NCBI GenBank assembly: GCA_944472135.2
Contig: OX235262.1
Location: forward strand, 27,823,362 to 27,887,361
Direction of reading: 5' to 3'
Source of the DNA: Trichobilharzia regenti
Taxonomy: Eukaryota > Platyhelminthes > Trematoda > Strigeidida > Schistosomatidae
DNA: 64,000 nt
Part shown: positions 54,505 through 64,000 of the stretch, one piece after another
Position numbering within the stretch: the stretch's first letter is position 1
Layout: each line of letters opens with the position of its first letter
The notes under the pieces: model-generated
What the model saw: the letters and a program-made list of their open reading frames with translations, nothing else
Databases searched by the model: none
Told to the model about the DNA's origin: nothing
Made by a program: the position numbers and the translations under genes

Positions 54505-55295
54505 TCAGACAAATTCGAAGACTTACAGGCGAAAACTAACAAACTGTCAGAAGAAGCAGACACCTAAGATAGGACTTCAAGTGAACATAAAGAAGAAAGA
54601 GGTGATGGAGATATTTGATGGTCAACAATACTAGCACAAATCACTCACTATCCAGGTAAGGAATTTCGAAAGAGTTCACTTATATCACTTATCTAGGCAG
54701 CACTGCTTCAAATACAGGCACGCCGCACAGTTGAGGATCTTGAAACTCAAATGGGAAAGACAAGGCACACCTCCATCCCTCTGAAAACATTTTGAAAATC
54801 CACTGCCCTCAGTATTAAGAAGAAGATTCGGATTTTCAACACCAACGTTAAGTTGGTCACTTCTTCTATACAGGTCAGAAACTTAGCACTCGTATAACGA
54901 AAAGTATTTCCAACAGCTTGCTGCAGACTTTCATCAACAGCTGTCCCCTTCGCTGGCTCCATAACGAAGATCAGATGCCTGGTGAGGAAGAATTAGCGCC
55001 AAGAAGCTCTGGGAACGAACCGACCAAGAATATATTGCTCAACAAATATTCCGAAGAAAATGGAGATAGGATGGGACACTCATTAAGAAGTCAGATGAGT
55101 GACATCGTGTGCCAGGTCCTCAAGTGGAACCCGAGTGGGAAAAGACAATATGGAACCGATTATATGAAGAGGAGATGATGAAAGCTTAGTGGTGGGCAAC
55201 CGATAGGCCAGCTAAAGTGGACTGTGGCGAACACGAAAAAGTGGAGACATGCTTTTGCAACCCTATATTCCCTTCAGGGTCAAAGGGAATGATAA
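54505..55295 (+). mobile_element. Old RTE LINE fragment, C-terminal region and 3' end
   Basis: Decayed plus frames give KFEDLQAKTNKLSEEADT, ALSIKKKIRIFNTNVKLV and a MEIGWDTH-like remnant of WRWIGHTL. The tail has CAACCCTATATTCCC. Order as in the RTE protein. Several stops. Confidence 0.65.
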
Positions 55296-56147
55296 TAAAT
55301 AATTAGTTCAAAACTCTATCACTTCCACCGATAAAATGTATTAATTAGTTGAGTTCCTGGTTAGTCTTTCTTTTTTTTTTTGATGTGGAATACTGTAACT
55401 CACTTGTGACTCACTGGATGATTTTTCCAGCATAATTTGTTGTTCGTATTCATATCAAAGTAATAACGCAACTTTCAACTTTATTTTCTCGTTTAATAAT
55501 TCATAACAGAATTATCTAAATATATATTTGATGGATATTGAATCATTTCAGTTTCAGTCAAAAAGTTGGATTCCTACTCGTGACTGTAAAGGAAAATAGT
55601 AAAGGAGAGAGAGAGAGAGAGACATCTTAAGGTTAAAAGTAAAATGACATAAAAGAATAAATAGTATAAGCAACTTCAACAATTGAAGTCAGATATTTTA
55701 TCTTCGAAATTAAATCTGTTATATCAATTAATTATAACTGTCATAAATGCACTGATGTGTACATATGACTAAAGTAATATTATTATTATTGTTATTATTT
55801 AGACAAGAAAATATAGGATATTTTTGGTTATGTGATTGAGAATGAATATATAACTTTAAATTAGAGTGTAGCCCAGTAGACATTAGACTACTCAGTAAAT
55901 CGTCTGCCCATCTTATTACCGTCTACTGGAAGGTTTGAACTTTAACCTAAGTGGTGTTATTCAATTTGAGTATACTATTCTAAATGAAATATATGATAAA
56001 TGGTGCATATTATTAGTACGATGTTCTAGCTGCTCAGACTTAGTAGATCAGTGGCTTAGCTCAGACGATTTCCCATCTATATAACTACTTAGGTTACATT
56101 AGGCGAATAGGAATAAGACAAGAGTGTTTATTATAACCGTTAGTATT
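55296..56147. other. No gene recognised
   Basis: AT-rich spacer with a GA repeat at 55,606-55,622. Confidence 0.4.
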
Positions 56148-56750
56148 CTTAGTTATGGTGGAATCGTCTCAACTACAGGCAGAACTGACGAGGACATCAA
56201 AGCCAGAATCGGAAAAGCAAGACAAGCTTTCATTACTCTCAAATCTGTGTGGAGGTCAACAGCAATCAGCATCAAAAATAAGATCCGGATTTTCAACTCC
56301 AATGTGAAGTCAGTGCTATTATACGGATCAGAGACTTGGCGAGTCATTAGGAGCATCTCAAACAAACTTCAAACCTTCATTAACAACTGTCTCCGCTCAA
56401 TACTCAAGATCAGATGGCCAGAAAAGATCAGCAACAGGGATCTCTGGGAGTGAACCAATCAGGAACCGATTGTGAAACAAATAGGCAGAAAGAAATGGAG
56501 ATGGATTGGCCATACACTGAGGAAACCATCAAGTGACATCACTAGACAAGCCATCGCTCTAGTGGAACCCGAAAGGGAAGCGGCGAGTTGGTCGTCAGTG
56601 TGAGGGTGGGGTGACTTGGAGGAGGTCATGCGAGGAGGAGATGAAAGCATGTGGACAGACCTGGAGCAGGGTGAAAAAGTTGTCAGAAAACCGAAGTCAA
56701 TGGAGGTGCTCAGCTGAAGCCCTATGTTCCTCTAGGAACTAAAGGATACA
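56148..56750 (+). mobile_element. Young 5'-truncated RTE LINE copy
   Basis: The frame 56,150-56,453 reads GIVSTTGRTDEDIKARIGKA to ISNRDLWE and then a stop (TGA for R). Beyond it the same frame continues as [20 protein letters not shown], and a frameshift follows near 56,560. The 3' end GCTGAAGCCCTATGTTCCTC, TAGGAACTAAAGGATACAAT is nearly identical to that of 61,428-63,600. A recent sibling of that element. Confidence 0.85.
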
Positions 56751-56799
56751 ATAATGGTGGAATCGATTGTACGGTACACTGTATTTGCGAAGTGAGAAA

Positions 56800-57650
56800 A
56801 CAGGAATACGTTGGACCACTGATCAGAAGACTTTAGAAGATCTGGATTTCCTGGTTGGATGATTTGTGTTTAGTGTCACACAAATTTAAAGACTTGCATG
56901 CGAAAACCAACAAACTGGTAGAAGAGGCGGGCAGTGAAGATAAGGACTGCAGGTGAACATACTGAAGACAGATAGAGGTGATGAAGATAACCAACCAACC
57001 AACCGACAGCAAAAACAAGCAACACCAATCACTATCAACAGCAGAAACTTGAATGAGGTTACTTCCTTCACTTATTCGGCTAGGAAGTACCGTTTCAACC
57101 ACAGGCACAGCGAACGAATTAAGATGTCACAGCTAGTCAGAAACCAGTACGGAAATCTTCTGCACTCCATCCTAGCATAAACAACAAGATTCAGATTCTC
57201 CTAGAAAATCCGAAGTCAGTTCTTCTATACAGGTCAGAAAATTGGCCTGTACATCACGAAAAGCATTCTCAACAGATTGCAGACTTTTATCAACAACTGT
57301 CCCCTTCACTGGCTCCATATTGAAGATCAAATAACCAATAACAGAAAGAATTAGCTACCGGAAACTCTGAGAATAAACAAGCCAAGAGCCGATCGCTTAA
57401 CAAATATCTAGGGAAAAATGGACATGGATAGGGCAAACACCACTGAGGAGACCGTCAAATGACATCACATACCAGGCTATCACTAGAGTGAAATTTTGAC
57501 AGGAAACAACGAATGGGTCTTCAGTGTGAGATTGTGTGAACTAGAGAAGATGAGAGATTACAAACAATCATGGGGTCAGTTGAAGAGATAAACAAAGTGG
57601 TGTTGTATTGTTGAAGCAATATGTTCCACTCGGAATCTAGGGAAATAATA
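56800..57650 (+). mobile_element. Old RTE LINE fragment, palm to 3' end
   Basis: Plus frames give DLCLVSHKFKDLHAKTNKLV, NQPTNRQQKQATPITINSRN, LNEVTSFTYSARKYRFNHRH and, later, INKPRADRLTNI-like and MDMDRANTT-like blocks. The end GAAGCAATATGTTCCACTCG matches a diverged RTE tail. It abuts the young copy before it. Confidence 0.65.
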
Positions 57651-57749
57651 ATAATATACATTCGATGAATACAAAAATATCTACTGAAATATACGTAGAC
57701 GCTAGTTCCAAATATAAATACTAAAATATGTTGAGTATATTAAAGGAAA

Positions 57750-57920
57750 AGAACCCGGAACAACAAGTCAAAAGTTCGGGGATAATACTGAGGAGATGAT
57801 GTGAAAAGAAGATAGGCAATCGTGAAGCCACTTAAAGAGGACTGTAGAGAACAGGATGAAATAGAGAGATTCGTTGTTAAAGCTCTATGTGTTCCATTCA
57901 GAAACCAAGGGAATAATAAA
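57750..57920 (+). mobile_element. RTE LINE 3' scrap
   Basis: A short piece ending TTGTTAAAGCTCTATGTGTT, CCATTCAGAAACCAAGGGAA, TAATAAATAA. It aligns with the RTE 3' end only. Confidence 0.5.
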
Positions 57921-58885
57921 TAATTTATTAGCATAATACTATAAATTGTACACATGGCAAAGTTTCTTGATAAGGATTGAAAGAAATAATTGGAAAATTG
58001 ATACACGTACTACCTACCTACCTACCTACCTAATGTTGTATTGCACATTTTAATCACAATAATTGATGAATTTAACAATTGGAATCAGATATGCTACAAG
58101 CCTATTCATCACTACTAATTTATATTTACACCTTATATAATTTTCATTTAACTCAGGCACTCTTTCAGAGTTTATTAGTATTAATAAAAAAAGTGAATGG
58201 AGAATACCAAGCATCCTCTTACCTCACTCATTGTGCTTTCTTGTGTGTGTGGGGGGGATGTGGGTGGGTGGGTGTGTTCGTGATTATGAAACAATGAAGT
58301 GCTCAACTTTCAGCAAACATTATCCCTTGTCACTTATATTCATTTGTTTGTTAGCAAGACTTTTTGTTGTCAACTTAAATTGAAGTCGTCAAAGTTATAA
58401 ATTATAAATAGCCTCTCCATTTCTCTCCCTCTCGAAATATATTATCTGCCTACATTGTACCTTATCAACAGACAAAATTATGAAGCTTATGAGCATATAT
58501 ATTATATACAACCCATATTAGTTTACATAGGCATATTACAACAATTAGATTAAATCCCCATTTTTTTGTCGTTTTAAACTTAATAGGATAAACAAAAACA
58601 CCTTTCAGTGTTTAGAAGAAAATCAAGGAACATCTCAAATGCCTAATCCAGTTGTATATAAAAGCAATTATAGTGTAACTAAGACATTATAGTCTTTAGT
58701 ATTTAGAATGTCACTTTTGAATAACAACAATAATCATATTAATATTGTATATGGGATTAAAAGTTAAGCAGGTAATGAATACTTTACACTGTCATTCATT
58801 CTTTCCATACGCCTACAAGAAAGGTGAAGTAACATGATAAAGTGACTGAAAGGATTGGTGTGATCATGCATTGAATTCACTTGTA
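57921..58885. other. Intergenic with TACC and GGGT simple repeats
   Basis: A TACC repeat lies at 58,009-58,032, and a GT/GGGT-rich tract at 58,233-58,277. No gene recognised. Confidence 0.5.
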
Positions 58886-58889
58886 GAAC

Positions 58890-59125
58890 TATTTGAAAGC
58901 CATGGTGTACTGGACAACTTCTCCTTGCAATTTTAGGAGCCTTCAGTAGTATGCACCCACCGGAGTTCGAACTCAGGATCACCCGGTTACTAGACAAGCT
59001 GGTTGACTATTCAACCAGTTGTATATAACCTAATGCCTCATGAATTCCAAATTCTGCTAATTCGCGATACACAGTTGAAGAGTCCTGAACAAGAATGAAA
59101 CAGCTCTCCAGCACTAACTGATTTT
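58890..59125. mobile_element. SINE-B pieces
   Basis: Minus piece with GAGTTCGAACTCAGGATCAC (B box region) and AGTAGTATGCACCCACCGG, then a plus tail piece AGAGTCCTGAACAAGAATGA, AACAGCTCTCCAGCACTAAC. Decayed. Confidence 0.5.
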
Positions 59126-59162
59126 CAAGTGTTGATCTGTAGGGATTTTATTAGTTACAGGG

Positions 59163-59713
59163 TTTCATCATGAGTTGACATTGGTTAGAGAACCATTGGA
59201 AAACCTGCAGGGAGTACTGGACAGCTCTTGCGTCCTAGTTTGGGACTCTTCATCAGTACGCACACAACACATGGGGGGTTCGAACCCAGGACCTTCTGGT
59301 TACAAGGCTAACGAGCTCACATAACATTAAGCCACTGGGACCCAATCCAATGGCCAGCCAGCCCATGAATTCTGACTTCTGCCAGTTCACGACATAACGC
59401 GACCTGGATGCAGTAGGGTTCAGCAGGTCGAGTGTGAGGACAAATACTCGCCTAAGACATTGGCTAGGGGTCGCGCTATGTCGTGAATTGGTAGGTTAGA
59501 ATTCATGGGCTGGCTGGCCATTGGATTGGGTCCCAGTGGCTTAATGTTATGTGAGCTCACTAGCCTTGTAACCAGAAGGTCCTGGGTTCGAACCCCCCAT
59601 GTGGTGTGTGCGTACTGATGAAGAGTCCCAAACTAGGACGCAAGAGCTGTCCAGTACTCCTGCAGGTTTTCCAATGGTTCTCTAACCAATGTCAACTCAT
59701 GATGAAATCCTGT
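59163..59713. mobile_element. Near-perfect SINE-B palindrome, arms about 245 bp
   Basis: Left arm 59,163-59,405 (minus) and right arm 59,467-59,713 (plus) are inverted with only a few differences. They share private changes relative to other copies: CTCTTGCG against CGCAAGAG in the hammerhead-like part, and TAACATTAAGCC against GGCTTAATGTTA in the promoter. The spacer (59,406-59,466) is the SINE-B 5' region. Each arm contains tRNA-like boxes (TGGCTTAATG, GGGTTCGAACCCC), ACTGATGAAGAGTCCC and the tail. Shared private changes mean the arms are a recent inverted duplication or have been converted. Confidence 0.9.
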
Positions 59714-60394
59714 AACTTTCTGATTTCTCAATGGTTGTCTAATTGACATCAACTCGTGATCCAGCCTATAACCCATCAAATGCCTGCAAAACTAACACTT
59801 GAGATTTAAGAGATTTCACATTAATAAGATAATAAAAACTGATTTTGAAAGTGATTTTTATTGCGTCAAGAAGAAACTTTTTCTAGAATGCGATTTTATT
59901 TACTGAGAAGTTGGGAATTCTAGAGAGCTACAGTAATTTTTTGCATGAACAATATAAAACACTCAGTGTTGTTGATACTATAAGAAAATAATGGTAATTA
60001 TTATAGTTAATCAGTCAAAATACTTGAATTTTAAAGCATACTTCCCACTTATTGTGTAATGTCTTGGAAAACAAATAAACAAGTAACAACAAGTGTTTAT
60101 TAATTAAAGAAATACGAATTATTAAATTCACTTATTCGATGACACTTTAGCTACTAAGTTCAGCCGTGAATAATATTACAAAAAAAACGCTCTAAATGCC
60201 ACCTTAACACCCTGCGATGTCCTTTCCTCTTTGACAAATTGTGTTAAGGCATACCAGTCAGCTCTAGATGAGTTAGATGGCCTTCCGGTGTTTAGGCCGT
60301 TCAAATGTGATTATTAAGCATTACTGGTTGACTTGAAGGTGTCTAACTACTCAAAAAGTCAATAGTGTATATCATTAAGTAAATTGTTGATTAA
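59714..60394. other. No gene recognised
   Basis: AT-rich spacer with no assignable signal. Confidence 0.4.
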
Positions 60395-60520
60395 AAGAAC
60401 CCCTGTGGGTGAGTACTACTGAAGAACCCCAAACTAGGTTGACGAAACAGTTGTCCAGTACTCCTAGGTTTTCCAGGGTTCTCCAACCGATGTCAGCTCA
60501 CGATGAAATCCTGAATGGCT
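60395..60520 (+). mobile_element. SINE-B 3' half with both hammerhead core boxes
   Basis: GTACTACTGAAGAACCCC, AAACTAGGTTGACGAAACAG, TTGTCCAGTACTCC: the core CTGAAGA and GAAA are both intact, and the palindrome-like ACAGTTGT fits the stem III position. CC and GG can pair in stem II. The promoter half is missing. Confidence 0.65.
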
Positions 60521-60719
60521 GAAAATACTTCAGCAAATTCAAAGATTTGTCTGTCTTAGTTGGCTAAAGTTATGGAACTGTTAGATAAATTCATTATTGC
60601 TTCACAATATGTTTATCTATATTGTATATTTCTTCACTCAGTCTAAACAGTTAAGCTGTCTGGTACTATTTGTGATAGTGTTATCTAGCCAGTCCGTCCT
60701 CAAATTTAATATTTAATAA

Positions 60720-61025
60720 CCTGGGTGCAGTAGGGTTCAGCAGGTCGGGTGTGAGGACAAATACTCGCCTAAGACATTGGCTAGGGGTCGCGCTATGTTG
60801 TGAATTGGCAGAAGTTAGAATTCATGGGCTGGCTGGCCATTGGATCGGGTCCCGGTGGCTTAGTGGTATACGAGCTCGCCTTGTAATCAGGAGGTCCTGG
60901 TTTCGAACCTCATGGTGTGGGTGCGTACTGATGAAGAGTCCCAAACTAGGACGCAACAGCTATCCAGTACTCCGAGGTTTTCCAATGGTTCTCTAACTAA
61001 TGCCAGTTCATGATTAAATCCTGTA
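60720..61025 (+). mobile_element. SINE-B copy, well preserved
   Basis: 5' part GCAGCAGGTCGGGTGTGAGG-like, GTCGCGCTATGTTGTGAATT. tRNA-like CCGGTGGCTTAGTGGTATAC (A box) and GGTTTCGAACCTC (B box). ACTGATGAAGAGTCCC, AAACTAGGACGCAACAGC, then the tail ending GATTAAATCCTGTAA. GAAA has become GCAA. Confidence 0.8.
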
Positions 61026-61427
61026 ATATATATACGTTATAAAATCAATAAATATTGTACTTCCCAAGCCTGTAAACTAGCATCTCACTGCTGTCTAACG
61101 TTTACGTTAACACCTTTTTGTGTAATGGTTGTGAAAAACTTCCAATAGTTTCCCCCTCAGACATTTGTTATTGATGCTGTCACAGTCGCAGTCGTTTATT
61201 GTTTATCTTCAAAACATTCATACACTTTTATTTCTAATTTGAAGGCGTAACAACGAAAAAAACTAGACTTGTGTCATATGAATGAAACATCAATTTACTT
61301 AAGGTATTCTATTAAAAAACTTTCCTTGTAGTATGAATATGATTATTGCTACACACTATCAGTCAGCAGAGGTTTATATAACAAATATATCTTTATTCTT
61401 CTTCACAAATTATTATTATTATTGTAT
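61026..61427. other. No gene recognised
   Basis: AT-rich spacer before the RTE tail. No signal. Confidence 0.4.
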
Positions 61428-63600
61428 CCTTTAGTTCCTAGAGGAACATAGGGCTTCAGCTGCGCACCTCCATTGCCTTCGGTTTTCTGACAACTTTTTC
61501 ACCCTGCTCCAGGTCTGTCCACATGCTTTCATCTCCTCCTCGCATGACCTCCTCCAAGTCACCCTTGGACGACCAACTCGCCGCCTCCCTTTCGGGTTCC
61601 ACTCGAGGGCTTGTCTAGTGATGTCACTTGATGGTTTCCTCAGCGTATGGCCAATCCATCTCCATTTCTTTCTGCCTATTTGTTTCACAATCGGTTCCTG
61701 ATTGGTTCGCTCCCAGAGATCCCTGTTGCTGATCTTTTCTGGCCATCTGATCTTGAGTATTGAGCGGAGACAGCTGTTAATGAAGGTTTGAAGTTTGTTT
61801 GAGATGCTCTTTATGACTCGCCAAGTCTCTGATCCGTATAGTAGCACTGACTTCACATTGGAGTTGAAAATCCGGATCTTATTTTTGATGCTGAGTGCTG
61901 TTGACCTCCACACAGATTTGAGAGTAATGAAAGCTTGTCTTGCTTTTCCGATTCTGGCTTTGATGTCCTCGTCAGTTCCGCCTGTAGTTGAGACGATGCT
62001 TCGTAGGTAGGTGAAGGAGGTTGTTTCTTTCAGGTTCTTCCCATTTATGCTGATTGTTGTCTGTTGTTGTTGTTGATGTTGGCTAGGAATCTTCATCATC
62101 TCTGTTTTATCTATGTTCACGTGAAGTCCTATCTTTGATGCTTCTTCTGCCAACTTGTTACTTTTCATTTGCATATCTTCCAGTTTATGGGAAATCAGAC
62201 ATATATCATCGGCGAAATCCAGATCCTCCAAGTCTTTTGTGTCAGTCCATTTTATGCCTGTTCCCTCGTTGGTTGCCGTTGTCTGTCGCATTATCCAATC
62301 AATTGCAATCAGGAAGATCATTGGTGATAGTAGACAGCCTTGCCTCACTCCCGTCCTCACTTCGAAGGCTTCCGTAAGTTTCCCGTTGTGGATTACTTGG
62401 CATGCAGCATTGTCGTATAACTGTTGGATGAGATGTATAATTGTCGATGGGACCCCGTAGTAGCGAAGTAGTTTCCAAATGACCTCTCGATCGACGCTGT
62501 CGAAGGCCTTTTCAAAGTCGATGAAGTTGAGATAGAGAGGTGACTGCCATTCCAAGCTTTGTTCAATGATGATCCGTAGAGTGGCGATTTGATCAATACA
62601 TGATTTGTTTCTCCTGAATCCAGCCTGTTCCGGACGAAGTTTTTCATCTAGGGCTTGTTTGATTCTCTCCAGGATGATGCGACTTAGTATCTTGCTTGGA
62701 ATGGACAGAAGCATAATTCCACGCCAGTTTTTACATTGACTTAAGTCTCCTTTCTTTGGAAGTTTGAATAAGTATCCGTTCTTCCAATCCTCGGGTACTT
62801 TGCCCTCTTTCCACACCTTCTCCAGCAGTGGTGTCATCAAGTCCGCTGTTGTCTCTGGGTCTATTTTCAAAGCTTCTGCTGGGATTCCATCTGGTCCCGG
62901 TGTTTTCCCAGCTTTAAGCATCTTGATTGCATTCAGGACTTCTGATTTCGTCGGGAGGTCAGTGTTCACTGGTAGTTCTGCTTCCGTTGTTGGTATTGTT
63001 GGGCGCGTTGTAGGTGGCGGACGATTTAGAAGTCTTTTGAAGTGTTCAGCCCAGTGCTTTCTCTGTTCCACCTCTTTGGTGATTGACTTTCCATTGTCGT
63101 CCTTTATTGGCTTAATCTGTGTCGAACGTTTGCCCGAAAGGTTCCTAGTTGTTTGGTAGAGTGTGGCGAGGTCTCCTTTGCCTGCAGCTTGTTCTGCTTC
63201 GTTTGCCATGGTTTCATAATATTTTCTTTTGTCTTCCCTGGCACTCTTCTTCACTCTTTTGTTCAGTGTATTGTAGCTTGCATTCAGCTCCTGTTTTTGT
63301 TGCTCGTCAGTGCACTGGATAATCTTTTGTTTCACTGTCCTTCTCTCTTCTATTAGTTTCCAAGTGTCCGTAGTGAGCCACTGTTTGTCCTGTCTCTTTT
63401 TTCTGCCTAGAATTTCTATGCAGGTTTGGCTCCACACCGTTTTCAAGTTGTTCCAGTGCTTTTCGACGCTGACCTTTTCGCTGGTGTTGATTTGTATCTC
63501 GGCTTTGTCCTTTATGCTTGCAATGAAGATGTCCTTTGTAGCCTGGTCCTTCAGCTTTTGAGTGTTGAACTTGGATTTTGGTCTATCTGCAGCTCCTGAT
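61428..63600 (-). mobile_element. Young RTE LINE, 5'-truncated
   Basis: The element ends at about 61,428 with CTAAAGGATACAATAATAAT (minus strand), a short-repeat tail typical of RTE elements. It is cut at about 63,600, inside the region between the endonuclease and the reverse transcriptase. The body is one open frame. Siblings or older relatives are at 56,148, 53,645, 54,505 and elsewhere in the window. I could not find a clear target duplication. Confidence 0.9.
61431..63598 (-). CDS. RTE reverse transcriptase, endonuclease domain missing
   Basis: The frame is open from the truncation point (about 63,598; SGAADRPKSKFNTQKL) to the stop at 61,431. The first Met is at 63,446, giving 671 residues. 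From that Met, residues 178-188 hold KAGKTPGPDGI, 228-246 LPKKGDLSQCKNWRGI, 308-320 FIDFEKAFDSVDR (catalytic Asp), 365-374 TGVRQGCLLS and 411-414 FADD (catalytic pair). Residues 440-452 are the GLHVNIDKTEM thumb. The C-terminus has [14 protein letters not shown]. All palm residues are present. A full RTE protein starts with an apurinic-like endonuclease, absent here, so the copy could make reverse transcriptase only if transcribed from outside. Confidence 0.9.
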
Positions 63601-63774
63601 TAACAAATACAATAGTTTAATTCTTCTTGTATGACAGTGTGTATTTGTCAGTGTCTACGTTTTAGATGAAAAGAAAAATCTTAATAAACAATCTAACTAG
63701 AAATGGTTAATTTTAGTTACTATTTAACCAAACTGTTTTTGAAAATATTAGCAGTTAATTTGAAGAGTTAAATC
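63601..63774. other. No gene recognised
   Basis: Short AT-rich spacer. Confidence 0.4.
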
Positions 63775-64000
63775 ATGGATTGATATCAGTTTAAAAAAAA
63801 GAAGAAGAAACTCCATCAGAAACCAGGGAGTACTAGGTAGTTATTTCGTCTTCGTTTACGACTCTTCATCAGTGCTCACTTCTGATCTCATAGGTAATAA
63901 TTTCTGTTATTTGATGATTTATAACGCTACTTCCAGGGAATGTCATAGGTGAGTATTTATCCTGCCATCCTATCTGATGAACTCCGCTTGTTATGATTTC
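63775..64000 (-). mobile_element. SINE-B copy with intact hammerhead boxes, cut by the window end
   Basis: Minus strand, from 63,886 downwards: GCACTGATGAAGAGTC, GTAAACGAAGAC, GAAATAACTACC, then the tail to TGATATCAATCCATGATT. CTGATGA and GAAA are both intact, and GTC...GAC form stem II. The tRNA-like part is mostly deleted: beyond 63,900 the 5' region (GCGTTATAAATC, AATACTCACCTATGACATTC) follows. Confidence 0.65.

Noticed and set aside
61795..63561. Several plus-strand open frames of 67-131 residues over the RTE
   Set aside because: They are antisense to the continuous RTE frame on the minus strand and show no motif of their own.
1..64000. CRISPR arrays, bacterial operons, LTR retrotransposons
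   Set aside because: No spaced identical repeats, no operon-like gene spacing, and no gag-pol or long terminal direct repeats were seen.

Overview
The window looks like intergenic, repeat-dominated DNA from a blood fluke (genus Schistosoma). Four things point there: an Sm-alpha-type SINE (tRNA-like head followed by a hammerhead ribozyme), RTE- and CR1-type LINEs with short (AAT)n-like tails, many Penelope-like elements (PLEs), and a Merlin DNA transposon. The DNA is AT-rich with AT, GT, TTA and TACC microsatellites. I find no intact cellular protein gene. All coordinates come from reading by eye, so element edges are good to about 5-20 bases unless stated.

Layout. 1-2,040: two PLE copies, one a head-to-head inverted structure and one a fold-back. 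2,395-5,680: a SINE with a LINE-like tail, an old RTE piece, a PLE fragment and an RTE endonuclease fragment. 6,600-13,215: three more PLEs (a second head-to-head copy, a nearly full-length decayed copy with 70-bp inverted ends, and a minus-strand copy split by a SINE). 13,600-15,250: the one non-mobile locus, a seven-transmembrane receptor (GPCR-like) pseudogene with an in-frame TAG, followed by a possible relic of a second receptor. 16,700-25,390: five PLEs, two with long inverted termini. 26,120-34,225: old RTE and CR1-like LINE pieces and two Sm-alpha copies, one palindromic and one nested in an RTE with a 12-bp target duplication. 35,480-43,260: two PLEs, the second keeping a 368-codon reading frame. 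38,500-61,030: a field of a second tRNA-derived SINE family (SINE-B here), often in palindromes, with a Merlin element at 45,579-46,707, a PLE fold-back at 47,650-48,689 and RTE tails. 61,428-63,600: a young, 5'-truncated RTE whose reading frame is still open.

How the parts work together. RTE and CR1 elements copy by target-primed reverse transcription. The SINE-C tail resembles the RTE 3' end, which suggests SINE-C is mobilised by that LINE. PLEs combine a reverse transcriptase with a GIY-YIG endonuclease. Several copies here carry inverted copies of their own ends, and some of those ends hold hammerhead-like cores. Sm-alpha and SINE-B share the order tRNA-like promoter, hammerhead or hammerhead-like core, tail. 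The recurrent theme is ribozyme-bearing repeats that fold back on themselves, in at least three unrelated element classes.
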